From: Planktomarina sp.
GTDB lineage: Bacteria; Pseudomonadota; Alphaproteobacteria; Rhodobacterales; Rhodobacteraceae
Assembly (NCBI GenBank): GCA_020630595.1
Contig: JAHDBC010000005.1
Location: 1 to 64,000, forward strand
Reading direction: 5' to 3'
Length of the DNA: 64,000 bases
The position numbers and the translations under genes are program-made. Shown one piece after another: positions 24,855 through 32,249 of the stretch (position 1 is the stretch's first letter; the number at the start of each line of letters is the position of its first letter). The notes under the pieces are model-generated. The model ran no database searches. It saw only the letters and a program-made list of their open reading frames with translations, and was not told the origin of the DNA.

Positions 24855-25337
24855 TTATGGCTGGCCCAGGCCAGCGTAGCGCCCCCCTGCAAACACAAGT
24901 GGCGCATTCGGGGCGGTGGCAAAGTCAGTCACCTGTCCCAAAATGATCGTGTGATCGCCTGCATCGTGGGATGCATAGCGGTCGCATTCGAAACGGGTCA
25001 CACAGCCATCGATCAGGGGTGTGCCGTTGTCAGACCGGTGCCAATCCAGCGCGGTAAAGGCATTGGCTTCGCGCACGAAACCATCGGCCACCGCGCGTTG
25101 ATCCGATGACAGGACATGGATCGCAAAATGCGCCGCTTCGGCAAACACATCGTGGCGGCGTGACGATTTCGCGGGGGACCACATGACCAAAGGCGGGTCC
25201 AGCGAAATAGAAGCAAAACTGTTGGCCGTGATGCCAACCACCTGACCATCGGGCGTGGATGTGGTGATCACGCAGACGCCTGTGGCAAAGCCCCCGCAGG
25301 CATCGCGGAATGCGCGTGTATCAAACGCGCCCGTCAC
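24855..25337 (-). CDS. Flavin reductase (two-component monooxygenase partner; SmoA-like position)
   Basis: 160 residues, starting at a GTG directly after the aldo-keto reductase stop (TAG-GTG). The flavin-reductase-like fold is clear: 'FATGVCVITTSTPDGQVVGITANSFASISLDPPLVMWSPAKSS' holds the FMN-binding region, and 'AIHVLSSDQ' and 'GRYAGLG' complete it. It would supply reduced FMN to the LLM monooxygenase two genes upstream. The order flavin reductase, aldo-keto reductase, SsuD-like monooxygenase matches smoA-smoB-smoC of the sulfoquinovose monooxygenase pathway described in Agrobacterium. Confidence 0.88.
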   Translation of the reverse strand: MTGAFDTRAFRDACGGFATGVCVITTSTPDGQVVGITANSFASISLDPPLVMWSPAKSSRRHDVFAEAAHFAIHVLSSDQRAVADGFVREANAFTALDWHRSDNGTPLIDGCVTRFECDRYASHDAGDHTIILGQVTDFATAPNAPLVFAGGRYAGLGQP

Positions 25338-26225
25338 CTATGCGACCTCGCGGCCCAGTGCCGCCGTGTAGATTTCGTACCATGTTTCGCGGTCCATCGC
25401 GACGCGGGTGGCATCGCTGATCCTGGCGATGCGCGACAGATTGTTGGTGCCCATGACCGGAACAATTTTGGCCGGGTGGGCCAAAAGCCACGCGACAGCA
25501 ACCGCACCGGTATCCGTTTCCTGATCTTCTGCGATCTGGTTCAGCACCTTCATGACAGCTTCGTTCGCAAAAAGTTCGCCGCCCGCAAGGGGTGACCACG
25601 CCATGGGGGACACACCCTTCATCTGCAGATCGGCCACATCCCCATTCACGAACCCGTCGTGCGCGATGACAGACAGTTCGATCTGGTTCGTGACCAGCGG
25701 ATTTTTCATCGCCGATTGCAGCAGATTCCAATCCCACGGGCGGAAATTCGAAACGCCAACGGTTTTCACCTTGCCCGCAGCCACCAGATCATCCAGCGTT
25801 TCGCCCGTTTCATGGGCGTCCATGAACGGATCGGGCCGGTGGATCAGCAACAGATCAATCGCATCAACATCCATCAGCCGCAGCGACGCATCAACGGATG
25901 CTTCGATATGGGCGCGGCTGGTGTCGTAATATTTCACGCGTGCGCCGGAATGGCGGCCCGCAGGGGCGACGATATCGCATTTGGTGACGATTTCGATTTT
26001 GTCTTTCAGCGCGGGGGCCGCCGACAGGCATTCCCCCAGAATTTCTTCGGCCATGTACCCGCCATAAATATCGGCCTGATCCATGGTCGTGATGCCCTGT
26101 TCCAAGCAGGCTTCGATCTTGGCCTGGACATGGGTCGGGCTGGTGTTGGCGTCATCGCCCAAACGCCACATGCCGTAAACGATGCGGCTGATCGACAAAT
26201 CGTCGGAAAGTGTGATGCGATCCAT
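25338..26225 (-). CDS. Aldo/keto reductase (SmoB-like, probable 6-oxo-glucose reductase)
   Basis: 295 residues; the start at 26225 has AGGAGAG and overlaps the monooxygenase stop (TAATG). The catalytic tetrad of the aldo-keto reductase barrel is visible: Asp and Tyr in 'MDQADIYGGY', Lys in 'IVTKCDI', His in 'LLLIHRPDP'. The NADPH-binding end 'AWLLAHPAKIVPVMGTNN' is also present. The overall sequence resembles what I recall of SmoB, which reduces 6-oxo-glucose to glucose after sulfite release from sulfoquinovose. The family call is firm; the substrate rests on gene order and resemblance. Confidence 0.88.
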   Translation of the reverse strand: MDRITLSDDLSISRIVYGMWRLGDDANTSPTHVQAKIEACLEQGITTMDQADIYGGYMAEEILGECLSAAPALKDKIEIVTKCDIVAPAGRHSGARVKYYDTSRAHIEASVDASLRLMDVDAIDLLLIHRPDPFMDAHETGETLDDLVAAGKVKTVGVSNFRPWDWNLLQSAMKNPLVTNQIELSVIAHDGFVNGDVADLQMKGVSPMAWSPLAGGELFANEAVMKVLNQIAEDQETDTGAVAVAWLLAHPAKIVPVMGTNNLSRIARISDATRVAMDRETWYEIYTAALGREVA

Positions 26226-27379
26226 TAGCGGCGCTCTCCTGATCCCAGTGGTGTGTTGGGGGTGGCGGCTGGCACGCGGCCATATGCGTGGGGCAATGAC
26301 ACAGTGTTCAGATGCGGCATCACCTTTTCCCCAAAGTGTATGCATTCATCAATGTGCGGATAGCCCGAAAAGATAAAGGACCGAATGCCCATCTTTTGGT
26401 AATTTTCGATCTTGGACATGACCTGATCCACAGACCCGACCAAAGCCGCCCCGCACCCGGATCGCGCCCGGCCCACGCCCGTCCACAAACCCGGTTCGAC
26501 GTAGCCGAATTTGTCGGCCAGTTCGCGTGCCTTGGCCTGATGCGCCACGCCCAAGGATATGGAATCATGCGCCCGGTCGCGGATCAGTTTGCCGTATTCA
26601 TCATCCAGTTTGGACACGATGTAATCGGCATAGTCGCGCGCTTCGGCTTCTGTGTCGCGCACGATCATATGAACCCGCAGGCCATAATCCAGCGTGCGGT
26701 TGTACCGTTCGGCCACCGCGTTCACGTCTTTCATTCGCTGGGCTATGTTTTCTTCGGGTTCGGGCCACATCAGGTAAACGTCACAGTGTTGCCCACACAA
26801 TTCCAACGCCGCAGGGGAATACCCCCCAAAATACAACAGTGGTCCGCCGGTCTGGTAGGGTGTGGCGGGGGCTGTGGTCAAATTCTTGAACTGATAGACT
26901 TCGCCGTCAAAGTTGATTTCGTCTTGGGTCCAGGCCTGTTTCAGAATTTCAACCACTTCGCGGCTGCGCTGATACCGGAACCCGCTTTCGGCCACTTCGC
27001 CCGGAAAATCCGATGAGATGATGTTGACCGTCAAACGCCCCTGCAACATGTGATCCAGCGTCGCGATGGTGCGCGCCAGCATGATGGGCTGCATTTCCCC
27101 GCAGCGCACGGCGGCCAGCATGTTGATCTTTTCTGTCAGGGGCGCGCACCCCGCGACAAACGACAGCGTGTCTTGCCCCACCTGATACGATGATGGGCAC
27201 AGAATATTGCGAAATCCCTGTTGTTCAGCTGTCAGCAGAATGTCGCGGCAGTGGGCCCATGATGACCGCAAATCCCCATCCGGCACACCCAGAAACTGAT
27301 AATCATCAGAACACAGGGCCGAAAACCACGAAACCTCTGCACCTTTCAGGTCCGGGGATGTGATGGGGACAATCGTCAC
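26225..27379 (-). CDS. SsuD/LLM-class flavin-dependent monooxygenase (candidate sulfoquinovose monooxygenase)
   Basis: 384 residues from a GTG at 27379 with AAAGGAA upstream; the track's upstream extension is antisense to the GntR gene. The luciferase-like barrel is clear: 'LAAVRCGEMQPIMLARTIATLDHMLQGRLTVNI', and an SsuD-like end 'IRSFIFSGYPHIDECIHFGEKVMPHL'. With reduced FMN and O2 such enzymes split a C-S bond, giving an aldehyde and sulfite. The adjoining reductase genes and TRAP transporter suggest an organosulfonate sugar. It is divergent from the GntR gene, with an 87-base gap. Confidence 0.85.
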   Translation of the reverse strand: MTIVPITSPDLKGAEVSWFSALCSDDYQFLGVPDGDLRSSWAHCRDILLTAEQQGFRNILCPSSYQVGQDTLSFVAGCAPLTEKINMLAAVRCGEMQPIMLARTIATLDHMLQGRLTVNIISSDFPGEVAESGFRYQRSREVVEILKQAWTQDEINFDGEVYQFKNLTTAPATPYQTGGPLLYFGGYSPAALELCGQHCDVYLMWPEPEENIAQRMKDVNAVAERYNRTLDYGLRVHMIVRDTEAEARDYADYIVSKLDDEYGKLIRDRAHDSISLGVAHQAKARELADKFGYVEPGLWTGVGRARSGCGAALVGSVDQVMSKIENYQKMGIRSFIFSGYPHIDECIHFGEKVMPHLNTVSLPHAYGRVPAATPNTPLGSGERR

Positions 27380-27466
27380 GCGAATCTTCCTTTGCCGGTC
27401 ATTTCTTCCTTGCCTATCAGGGGAAATGCATTGCATCAATCCTGTATCAATTTTGTGAAGGCCCAA

Positions 27467-28114
27467 ATGTCGACCGCTGGTGCATTGCCCAAATACATCG
27501 CCATCGCAGAAGCGCTGGCCCGCGATATCGGGGCCGGGCGGTTTGCGGTAGGTCAACGCCTGCCCGGGGAACGGGACATGGCGCGCACCTATGATGTGTC
27601 GGTCGGCACGCTGCGCCATGCGTTGGGCGAATTGCAATCGCGCGGCATGCTGCGCCGGGTGCAAGGGTCCGGAAATTATGTGGCCAAGGCCGCCGATGAA
27701 CAGGCCGTTTATGCGTTTTTCCGGCTGGAAAAGCCGGACGGGGGTGGCTTGCCAACCGCACAGGTGTTGGCGGTGACCCGGAACCCTTGGGTGATCCGGC
27801 GGGTGCGGCTGTTAGACGGTGTGCCGGTCGCGTTGGAAGAAATTATCGTTCTGCTGGGCGCTGATGTTGATCTGGCCCGGTTGGATCTGTCAGATTCGCT
27901 GTATCTGACGTATCGCCAGCAATTGGGCGTGCTGATCACATCGGCAGAGGATCAGGTGACCGTGGGGCGATGGCCGGATTGGGGCCCTGATCTGGGGGAA
28001 GGACCCTGTGGTTTGGTACATCGCCGCGCCTTTGCGCGTGATGGAACACTGGCCGAACAATCAACAACTTGGTACGCGCCCGACCGGGCCGTTTACACAA
28101 ACCGCTTCACCTAA
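27467..28114 (+). CDS. GntR-family regulator with UTRA effector domain
   Basis: 215 residues from the ATG at 27467 behind GAAGG. The N-terminal winged helix-turn-helix appears as 'LPKYIAIAEALARDIGAGRFAVGQRLPGERDMARTYDVSVGTLRHAL' (residues ~8-55), then 'SRGMLRRVQGSGNYV'. A UTRA-type ligand domain fills ~80-215. It is divergent from the monooxygenase operon and is followed by the Gfo/Idh/MocA gene 13 bases later. It probably controls both directions in response to a sugar or sugar phosphate. Confidence 0.9.
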   Translation: MSTAGALPKYIAIAEALARDIGAGRFAVGQRLPGERDMARTYDVSVGTLRHALGELQSRGMLRRVQGSGNYVAKAADEQAVYAFFRLEKPDGGGLPTAQVLAVTRNPWVIRRVRLLDGVPVALEEIIVLLGADVDLARLDLSDSLYLTYRQQLGVLITSAEDQVTVGRWPDWGPDLGEGPCGLVHRRAFARDGTLAEQSTTWYAPDRAVYTNRFT

Positions 28115-28127
28115 GATGGGACAGACT

Positions 28128-29201
28128 ATGAAATACGGCGTGGTTGGCTGTGGCATGATGGGCATCGAACATATCCAAAACATTGCGCTTTTGGAGGGCG
28201 CAGATGTCACTGCCGTTTATGATCCGGTTGCGGATCTGGCGCAGCATGCGGCAAACATTGCCGGTGGCGCGCATATTTGCGAAAGCCTGCGCGATCTGGT
28301 CGAACGGGTGGATGCGGTGGTGATCGTGTCGCCCAATTTTGTGCATGTCGATCAGCTGATGGAAATTGCCACGATCCGCCATATTCCGATCCTGTGTGAA
28401 AAGCCGCTTTATACCCGTGCCGAAGGCGCCCCCCGCATCGCAGATTTCGCGCAGCGCTACACGGCACCGGTGTGGGTTGCGATGGAATATCGCTATATGC
28501 CCCCGGTTGCGGCTTTGATCGAACAGGTGCAGGCGGCAACCGGTGGGATCAATATGCTGACCATCCGCGAACACCGGTTCCCGTTTTTGCCAAAGATTGG
28601 AAACTGGAACCGGTTCAATCGCTATACGGGCGGCACGCTGGTGGAAAAATGCTGCCATTTCTTTGATCTGATGCGCTTGATCATGGGATCAGAGGCAGTA
28701 TCGGTCATGGCCAGCGCAGGGCAATCGGTGAACCACACCGGGGAAAGCTATATGGGTGAAGTGCCCGATATCTGGGACAACGGCTATGTGATCGTAAATT
28801 TCGAAAACGGATCGCGGGCCATGCTGGAACTGTGCATGTTTGCCGAAGGATCACGGTTTCAGGAAGAAATTCATGCCGTTGGCCGCGAAGGCAAGATTGA
28901 ATGCCATGTGCCCGGACCCGGCCGGTTCTGGCCATCTGATCTGGGTGATCCGCCAACCGCGGAACTGATCATCAGCCCACGCAGCCCCAAAGGCCCCCGT
29001 CTGGTGGAAATCCCGGTGGACCCGAAATTGCTGGCGGCGGGGGATCACAACGGATCGACCTTTTATCAGCATGAACGGTTCTTGCGGGCGGCAACAGGGG
29101 CGGGGCCGGTGGAAGTCACACTGGATGATGGGGCCAAGGCTGTCGCCATCGGGTTGGCCGCGCAGGAAAGTGCCGCCACGGGGCAAGCCGTGCTGCTGTA
29201 A
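28128..29201 (+). CDS. Gfo/Idh/MocA-family NAD(P)-dependent protein
   Basis: 357 residues. The N-terminal Rossmann fold shows 'YGVVGCGMMGIEHIQNI' and the conserved 'ILCEKPLYT' (~residues 88-96). The C-terminal domain has 'VAMEYRYMPPV' and 'TLVEKCCHFFDLMRLI', where the His/Lys pair of the family lies. Classical members are sugar or inositol dehydrogenases. The same fold also includes NAD-dependent glycosidases (GH109, and the GH188 sulfoquinovosidases). Next to a sulfo-SMO-like set that lacks a GH31 sulfoquinovosidase, a glycosidase role is attractive but unproven. MKYGVV at 28128 is preferred over the ATG at 28116. Confidence 0.88.
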   Translation: MKYGVVGCGMMGIEHIQNIALLEGADVTAVYDPVADLAQHAANIAGGAHICESLRDLVERVDAVVIVSPNFVHVDQLMEIATIRHIPILCEKPLYTRAEGAPRIADFAQRYTAPVWVAMEYRYMPPVAALIEQVQAATGGINMLTIREHRFPFLPKIGNWNRFNRYTGGTLVEKCCHFFDLMRLIMGSEAVSVMASAGQSVNHTGESYMGEVPDIWDNGYVIVNFENGSRAMLELCMFAEGSRFQEEIHAVGREGKIECHVPGPGRFWPSDLGDPPTAELIISPRSPKGPRLVEIPVDPKLLAAGDHNGSTFYQHERFLRAATGAGPVEVTLDDGAKAVAIGLAAQESAATGQAVLL

Positions 29202-29215
29202 CCCCGGTGGGCTGG

Positions 29216-29734
29216 TCAGCCGGTTTTGGGGCAGCTTCGCGCCTCTAACGCGACGCGGCGATGGGCCAGGCTTTCTTTGGGAATGTTGGTCAGGGGAACG
29301 GCTTCGCCGCGCCCTGTCACCGAAATATCCGGGGCCATAATACCCATCTGTCGGATCAGGAATTCTGCAACCACTTGCGCCCGCAGATACGACAGGTGCA
29401 GATTGACATCTTCCGGCCCAACCGGGTCCGTGTGCCCAACCAGACGCAAGCATGTTTGCGCCAGATCAGGATGCAACAGCGCATTTGACAACGCAATCAG
29501 CTGATCTTTGGCGGCGGCGTCCAATTTTGCCCCGCCACCGGGAAAGAACACATGGCTGGCCCGGACCGACGGCGAAAGCCCAAGAATATCTGCAATCGGC
29601 GGACAGGCCAGTGGCCGGTCAATCGCGGTTGCAGCGCAATCGGGGTGCGTGGTGTCCAACGCGCCCAGCGGCGTTCCAAGGATCGTCACGGTTGTCGTGC
29701 ACAGCCCCAAAATCAAAAGTTTCAGCTTTGTCAT
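29216..29734 (-). CDS. Exported OmpA-like C-terminal domain protein
   Basis: 172 residues with signal peptide 'LKLLILGLCTTTVTILGTPLGA'. There is no beta-barrel. The C-terminal half is an OmpA peptidoglycan-binding domain: 'VFFPGGGAKLDAAAKDQL' and 'LVGHTDPVGPEDVNLHLSYLRAQVV', the last being the characteristic NxxLSxxRA helix. It would tether to peptidoglycan in the periplasm. It lies between the MocA gene (convergent) and the glycan locus (divergent), so it may belong to the latter. Confidence 0.85.
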   Translation of the reverse strand: MTKLKLLILGLCTTTVTILGTPLGALDTTHPDCAATAIDRPLACPPIADILGLSPSVRASHVFFPGGGAKLDAAAKDQLIALSNALLHPDLAQTCLRLVGHTDPVGPEDVNLHLSYLRAQVVAEFLIRQMGIMAPDISVTGRGEAVPLTNIPKESLAHRRVALEARSCPKTG

Positions 29735-29785
29735 GTCGTCCCCCAAACGCCAACGTCATGCGCACCGTGATAGCGCCCAGTCTTT

Positions 29786-29835
29786 AAAAAAGTGCTGACA
29801 AAAAAACCGTCAGGCGTTCACGCTTTTTTCAGCAC
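29786..29835 (-). other. Terminator-like hairpin in the divergent gap upstream of the OmpA-like gene
   Basis: On the minus strand GTGCTGA plus an A-run can pair with a T-run and TCAGCAC, with a small inner GCGT-GA-ACGC hairpin, followed by TTTTTT. It lies about 50 bases before the OmpA-like start, inside the 142-base divergent gap, so it could be a leader attenuator or simply a structured AT-rich spacer. No clean -10/-35 pair was identified in this gap. Confidence 0.4.
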
Positions 29836-29876
29836 AACCGCCCATGGTCTGCATCGATATTGTTCATGGGGGACGC

Positions 29877-31001
29877 ATGGCGAAAGCGCGGATGATATGG
29901 CTGGACGGACTGCGTCTGCTGGCCGGGGTTTCGATGGTGGGGTTGCACGCGACGTCTGACGCGCAGGGCCTGCCATGGGTAGATTATGATGTTTCAGATC
30001 GATGGGGGCCGCTGTTCATTCGGACCGTCCTGTACGTGGCGCGGACCGAATTGTTTTTGATCATTTCGCTGTTTTTGCTGTTGCTGTCGCTGGACAAACG
30101 CCCGCGCGGGTATCAGGCCACAATCGCAGAACAGGCGCGTCGGTTGTTGGTGCCTTTCGTATTTTGGACCGTGTTTTTCGCGTTCTACAACCTGATAAAG
30201 GCCAATGCGTTTCAGTATGGGCCGTGGGCGGTAACCCAGCTGATGACACCCCGTGTTTGGCTGGAATATCTGCTGTTGGGAACATCGAAATACCACATGC
30301 ATTTTCTGCCGACGCTGTTCGGGCTGATCCTGTTTTATCCGTTGTTTTTGCTGGCAAAATCAAAGCCGTGGCTTGGTGTTTTGGTTCTTGCGGCACTGGT
30401 GTGCAAACGGGAAATCGACGGGTTTATCTGGGCCAATTATTACGACAGCGACGCGTTGGCATGGGCCTTGCGGGCCACGAAAATCGTCACCTATTGCGGC
30501 TATGGCATGGTGGCGGGGGCGGCGGTATCGCTGTGGCAGAACGGCTTTCAGGGGCAGCGTCTGTTTTTGGCCTGCGCCGTGGTCGGATGTGGGCTGTTTG
30601 CGATCAAGATTCACGCCATGGCGTTGACCGCACATTCGGGTGCGTGGCCCTTTCAGTATACACCGGGGTATTGGGCTGATTTCTTGATGCCTGCGGTTTT
30701 GTTTTTGGGGGTTATGGCCGTGTCAGCGGCGCGGTGGCCGTCGGTTCTTTCGCGCCTCGCGCCCTATTCGTTTGGCATATACCTGTGCCACCCGATCTTT
30801 CTGGATTTGGCGGAAATCGGATTGCGGGATGTGGCATGGTCGCCCACTGCGATTGTGGTGACCAAGATCGCATTTGCAGTGGTTTTGACATCCATTCTGG
30901 TGCGTGCCCTGTCGCGCAGCGCGGTTCTGGGCTGGACCGTCGGGTTGGGCCCGTTGCCACGCATGACATTCCTGAAAACAAAAGGGGCAAATCAATGTTG
31001 A
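29877..31001 (+). CDS. Acyltransferase 3-family membrane protein (glycan O-acylation)
   Basis: 374 residues from the ATG at 29877 (site GGGGGA), with about ten membrane helices. The start 'MIWLDGLRLLAGVSMVGLH' matches the family N-terminus with Arg and His of the active-site region (usually 'DxLRxxAxxxVxxxH'). 'YHMHFLPTLFGLILFYPLFLLAK' and 'APYSFGIYLCHPIFLDL' are typical internal and C-terminal motifs. Such proteins move acetyl or succinyl groups onto exported polysaccharides. It opens the glycan locus and overlaps the next gene by 7 bases (ATGTTGA). Confidence 0.88.
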   Translation: MAKARMIWLDGLRLLAGVSMVGLHATSDAQGLPWVDYDVSDRWGPLFIRTVLYVARTELFLIISLFLLLLSLDKRPRGYQATIAEQARRLLVPFVFWTVFFAFYNLIKANAFQYGPWAVTQLMTPRVWLEYLLLGTSKYHMHFLPTLFGLILFYPLFLLAKSKPWLGVLVLAALVCKREIDGFIWANYYDSDALAWALRATKIVTYCGYGMVAGAAVSLWQNGFQGQRLFLACAVVGCGLFAIKIHAMALTAHSGAWPFQYTPGYWADFLMPAVLFLGVMAVSAARWPSVLSRLAPYSFGIYLCHPIFLDLAEIGLRDVAWSPTAIVVTKIAFAVVLTSILVRALSRSAVLGWTVGLGPLPRMTFLKTKGANQC

Positions 31002-32230
31002 TCCGTGTTGATGATATTTTGGACCTGCCCGCATTCCGATTGCGGCGCCGGTTGCCGGGGCAGGGACTGACGTCTGTCATTTCAACCTTGCCGCGCGTGT
31101 TGGAAGGATCGGATTGCACGGGCGCGATCTTGATGCTGGATCAGTTGCGGGCCTTTCGCCAAAGCGAAGCCCTCGCATTGACAGAGGCGATTCTGGCGAC
31201 TGGTGGCCGTGGCATATCCGCTATTGTTGCGGATGGCGCAGTGGCCGCCGCGCTGACCCGCGCTGGTTTGGGGCAGTTTGCGCAGATCGTTTCGACGGTG
31301 GATGGGCTGTGCGATCAGCCGCCCAACGGATCCTTATCCCATCATGCGGCCGTCATGTTTTGTGACCGACGGGTCCCCTTTTTGGGGCCGATGGCACAGC
31401 TGGACCCCCATGATCTTGCCGATCCCACTGGCAGCACCCCGTGGCTTGATACGCTGCGGACCCTTGCCCAGACCGGCATCACGCAGGTACAGATCGTGAT
31501 CCGCCCGGATCAGGAATGCTATGTCCCTGCGTTGCGCAGGCTTTGCCCGCGCGGTGTGCATCTTCGATTTGTTTTGGCGGAACATGGGCCGCTTCAGGCG
31601 GTCAGCCGGATCAGCGACAATGGACTGGGTCATGCCGGTCCAACGGTGTTGATCGACGGGTGGGCGGATGCGTCGCCGCGGTGTCTAACGGCATTGGCAT
31701 TGCGCCATGATCCTGACCGGCTGACGCATTTGCAATCTGGCGGGAAAGATCAGGATGCCCGGGGGATCAGCATCGTGTCACCCGGCATGGTCGGTGCAAT
31801 TTGTTACGATAACACACCATGGCATTTGGGCGTGCAATTGGCGCGTCACCGCAATCTGATCGCCGTGCCAGATATCAACTTTGCCCCGCTGGATCGCGGC
31901 AGCCTGACGGGGGCATGCGCGGTTCTGACTCGACAGGTTTCTGGCCAATCCCAGGTGCATGGGACCGCCCGCGTGTCGCGCCGTGCAAACGTCAATCAGG
32001 GGTGTTGGATTGGGGCCAACTGCCGCATCGATGCGGACGCCCATCTGGAAAACGTGGTGTTGTTGCCAGGAACACAGGTCGCTGCAGGCACATGGTTGTC
32101 CGACATGGTGGTTGGCCCCGATTGGGCGGTTGATCTGAAATACGCTTGGGCCACGCCGCTAAACCTGTCTGCGGCGGACGGTTGCAAGCCCATCGCACAA
32201 GTGGCCCAACAGCTTGGCAAAATTGCATGA
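30995..32230 (+). CDS. Hexapeptide-repeat protein with an N-terminal domain of unknown type
   Basis: 411 residues. The C-terminal part (~310-375) is a left-handed beta-helix: 'GTARVSRRANVNQGCWIGANCRID' and 'ENVVLLPGTQVAAGTWL', as in sugar nucleotidyltransferases and acyltransferases. The first ~300 residues have an alternating alpha/beta pattern reminiscent of sugar-phosphate nucleotidyltransferases, but the GxGxR nucleotide motif is absent. The order acyltransferase, this gene, GT2 suggests a role in precursor supply or acyl transfer for the glycan. I do not recognise a named family. Confidence 0.7.
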   Translation: MLIRVDDILDLPAFRLRRRLPGQGLTSVISTLPRVLEGSDCTGAILMLDQLRAFRQSEALALTEAILATGGRGISAIVADGAVAAALTRAGLGQFAQIVSTVDGLCDQPPNGSLSHHAAVMFCDRRVPFLGPMAQLDPHDLADPTGSTPWLDTLRTLAQTGITQVQIVIRPDQECYVPALRRLCPRGVHLRFVLAEHGPLQAVSRISDNGLGHAGPTVLIDGWADASPRCLTALALRHDPDRLTHLQSGGKDQDARGISIVSPGMVGAICYDNTPWHLGVQLARHRNLIAVPDINFAPLDRGSLTGACAVLTRQVSGQSQVHGTARVSRRANVNQGCWIGANCRIDADAHLENVVLLPGTQVAAGTWLSDMVVGPDWAVDLKYAWATPLNLSAADGCKPIAQVAQQLGKIA

Positions 32231-32249
32231 TCAAGGGAACTGAAACTTC

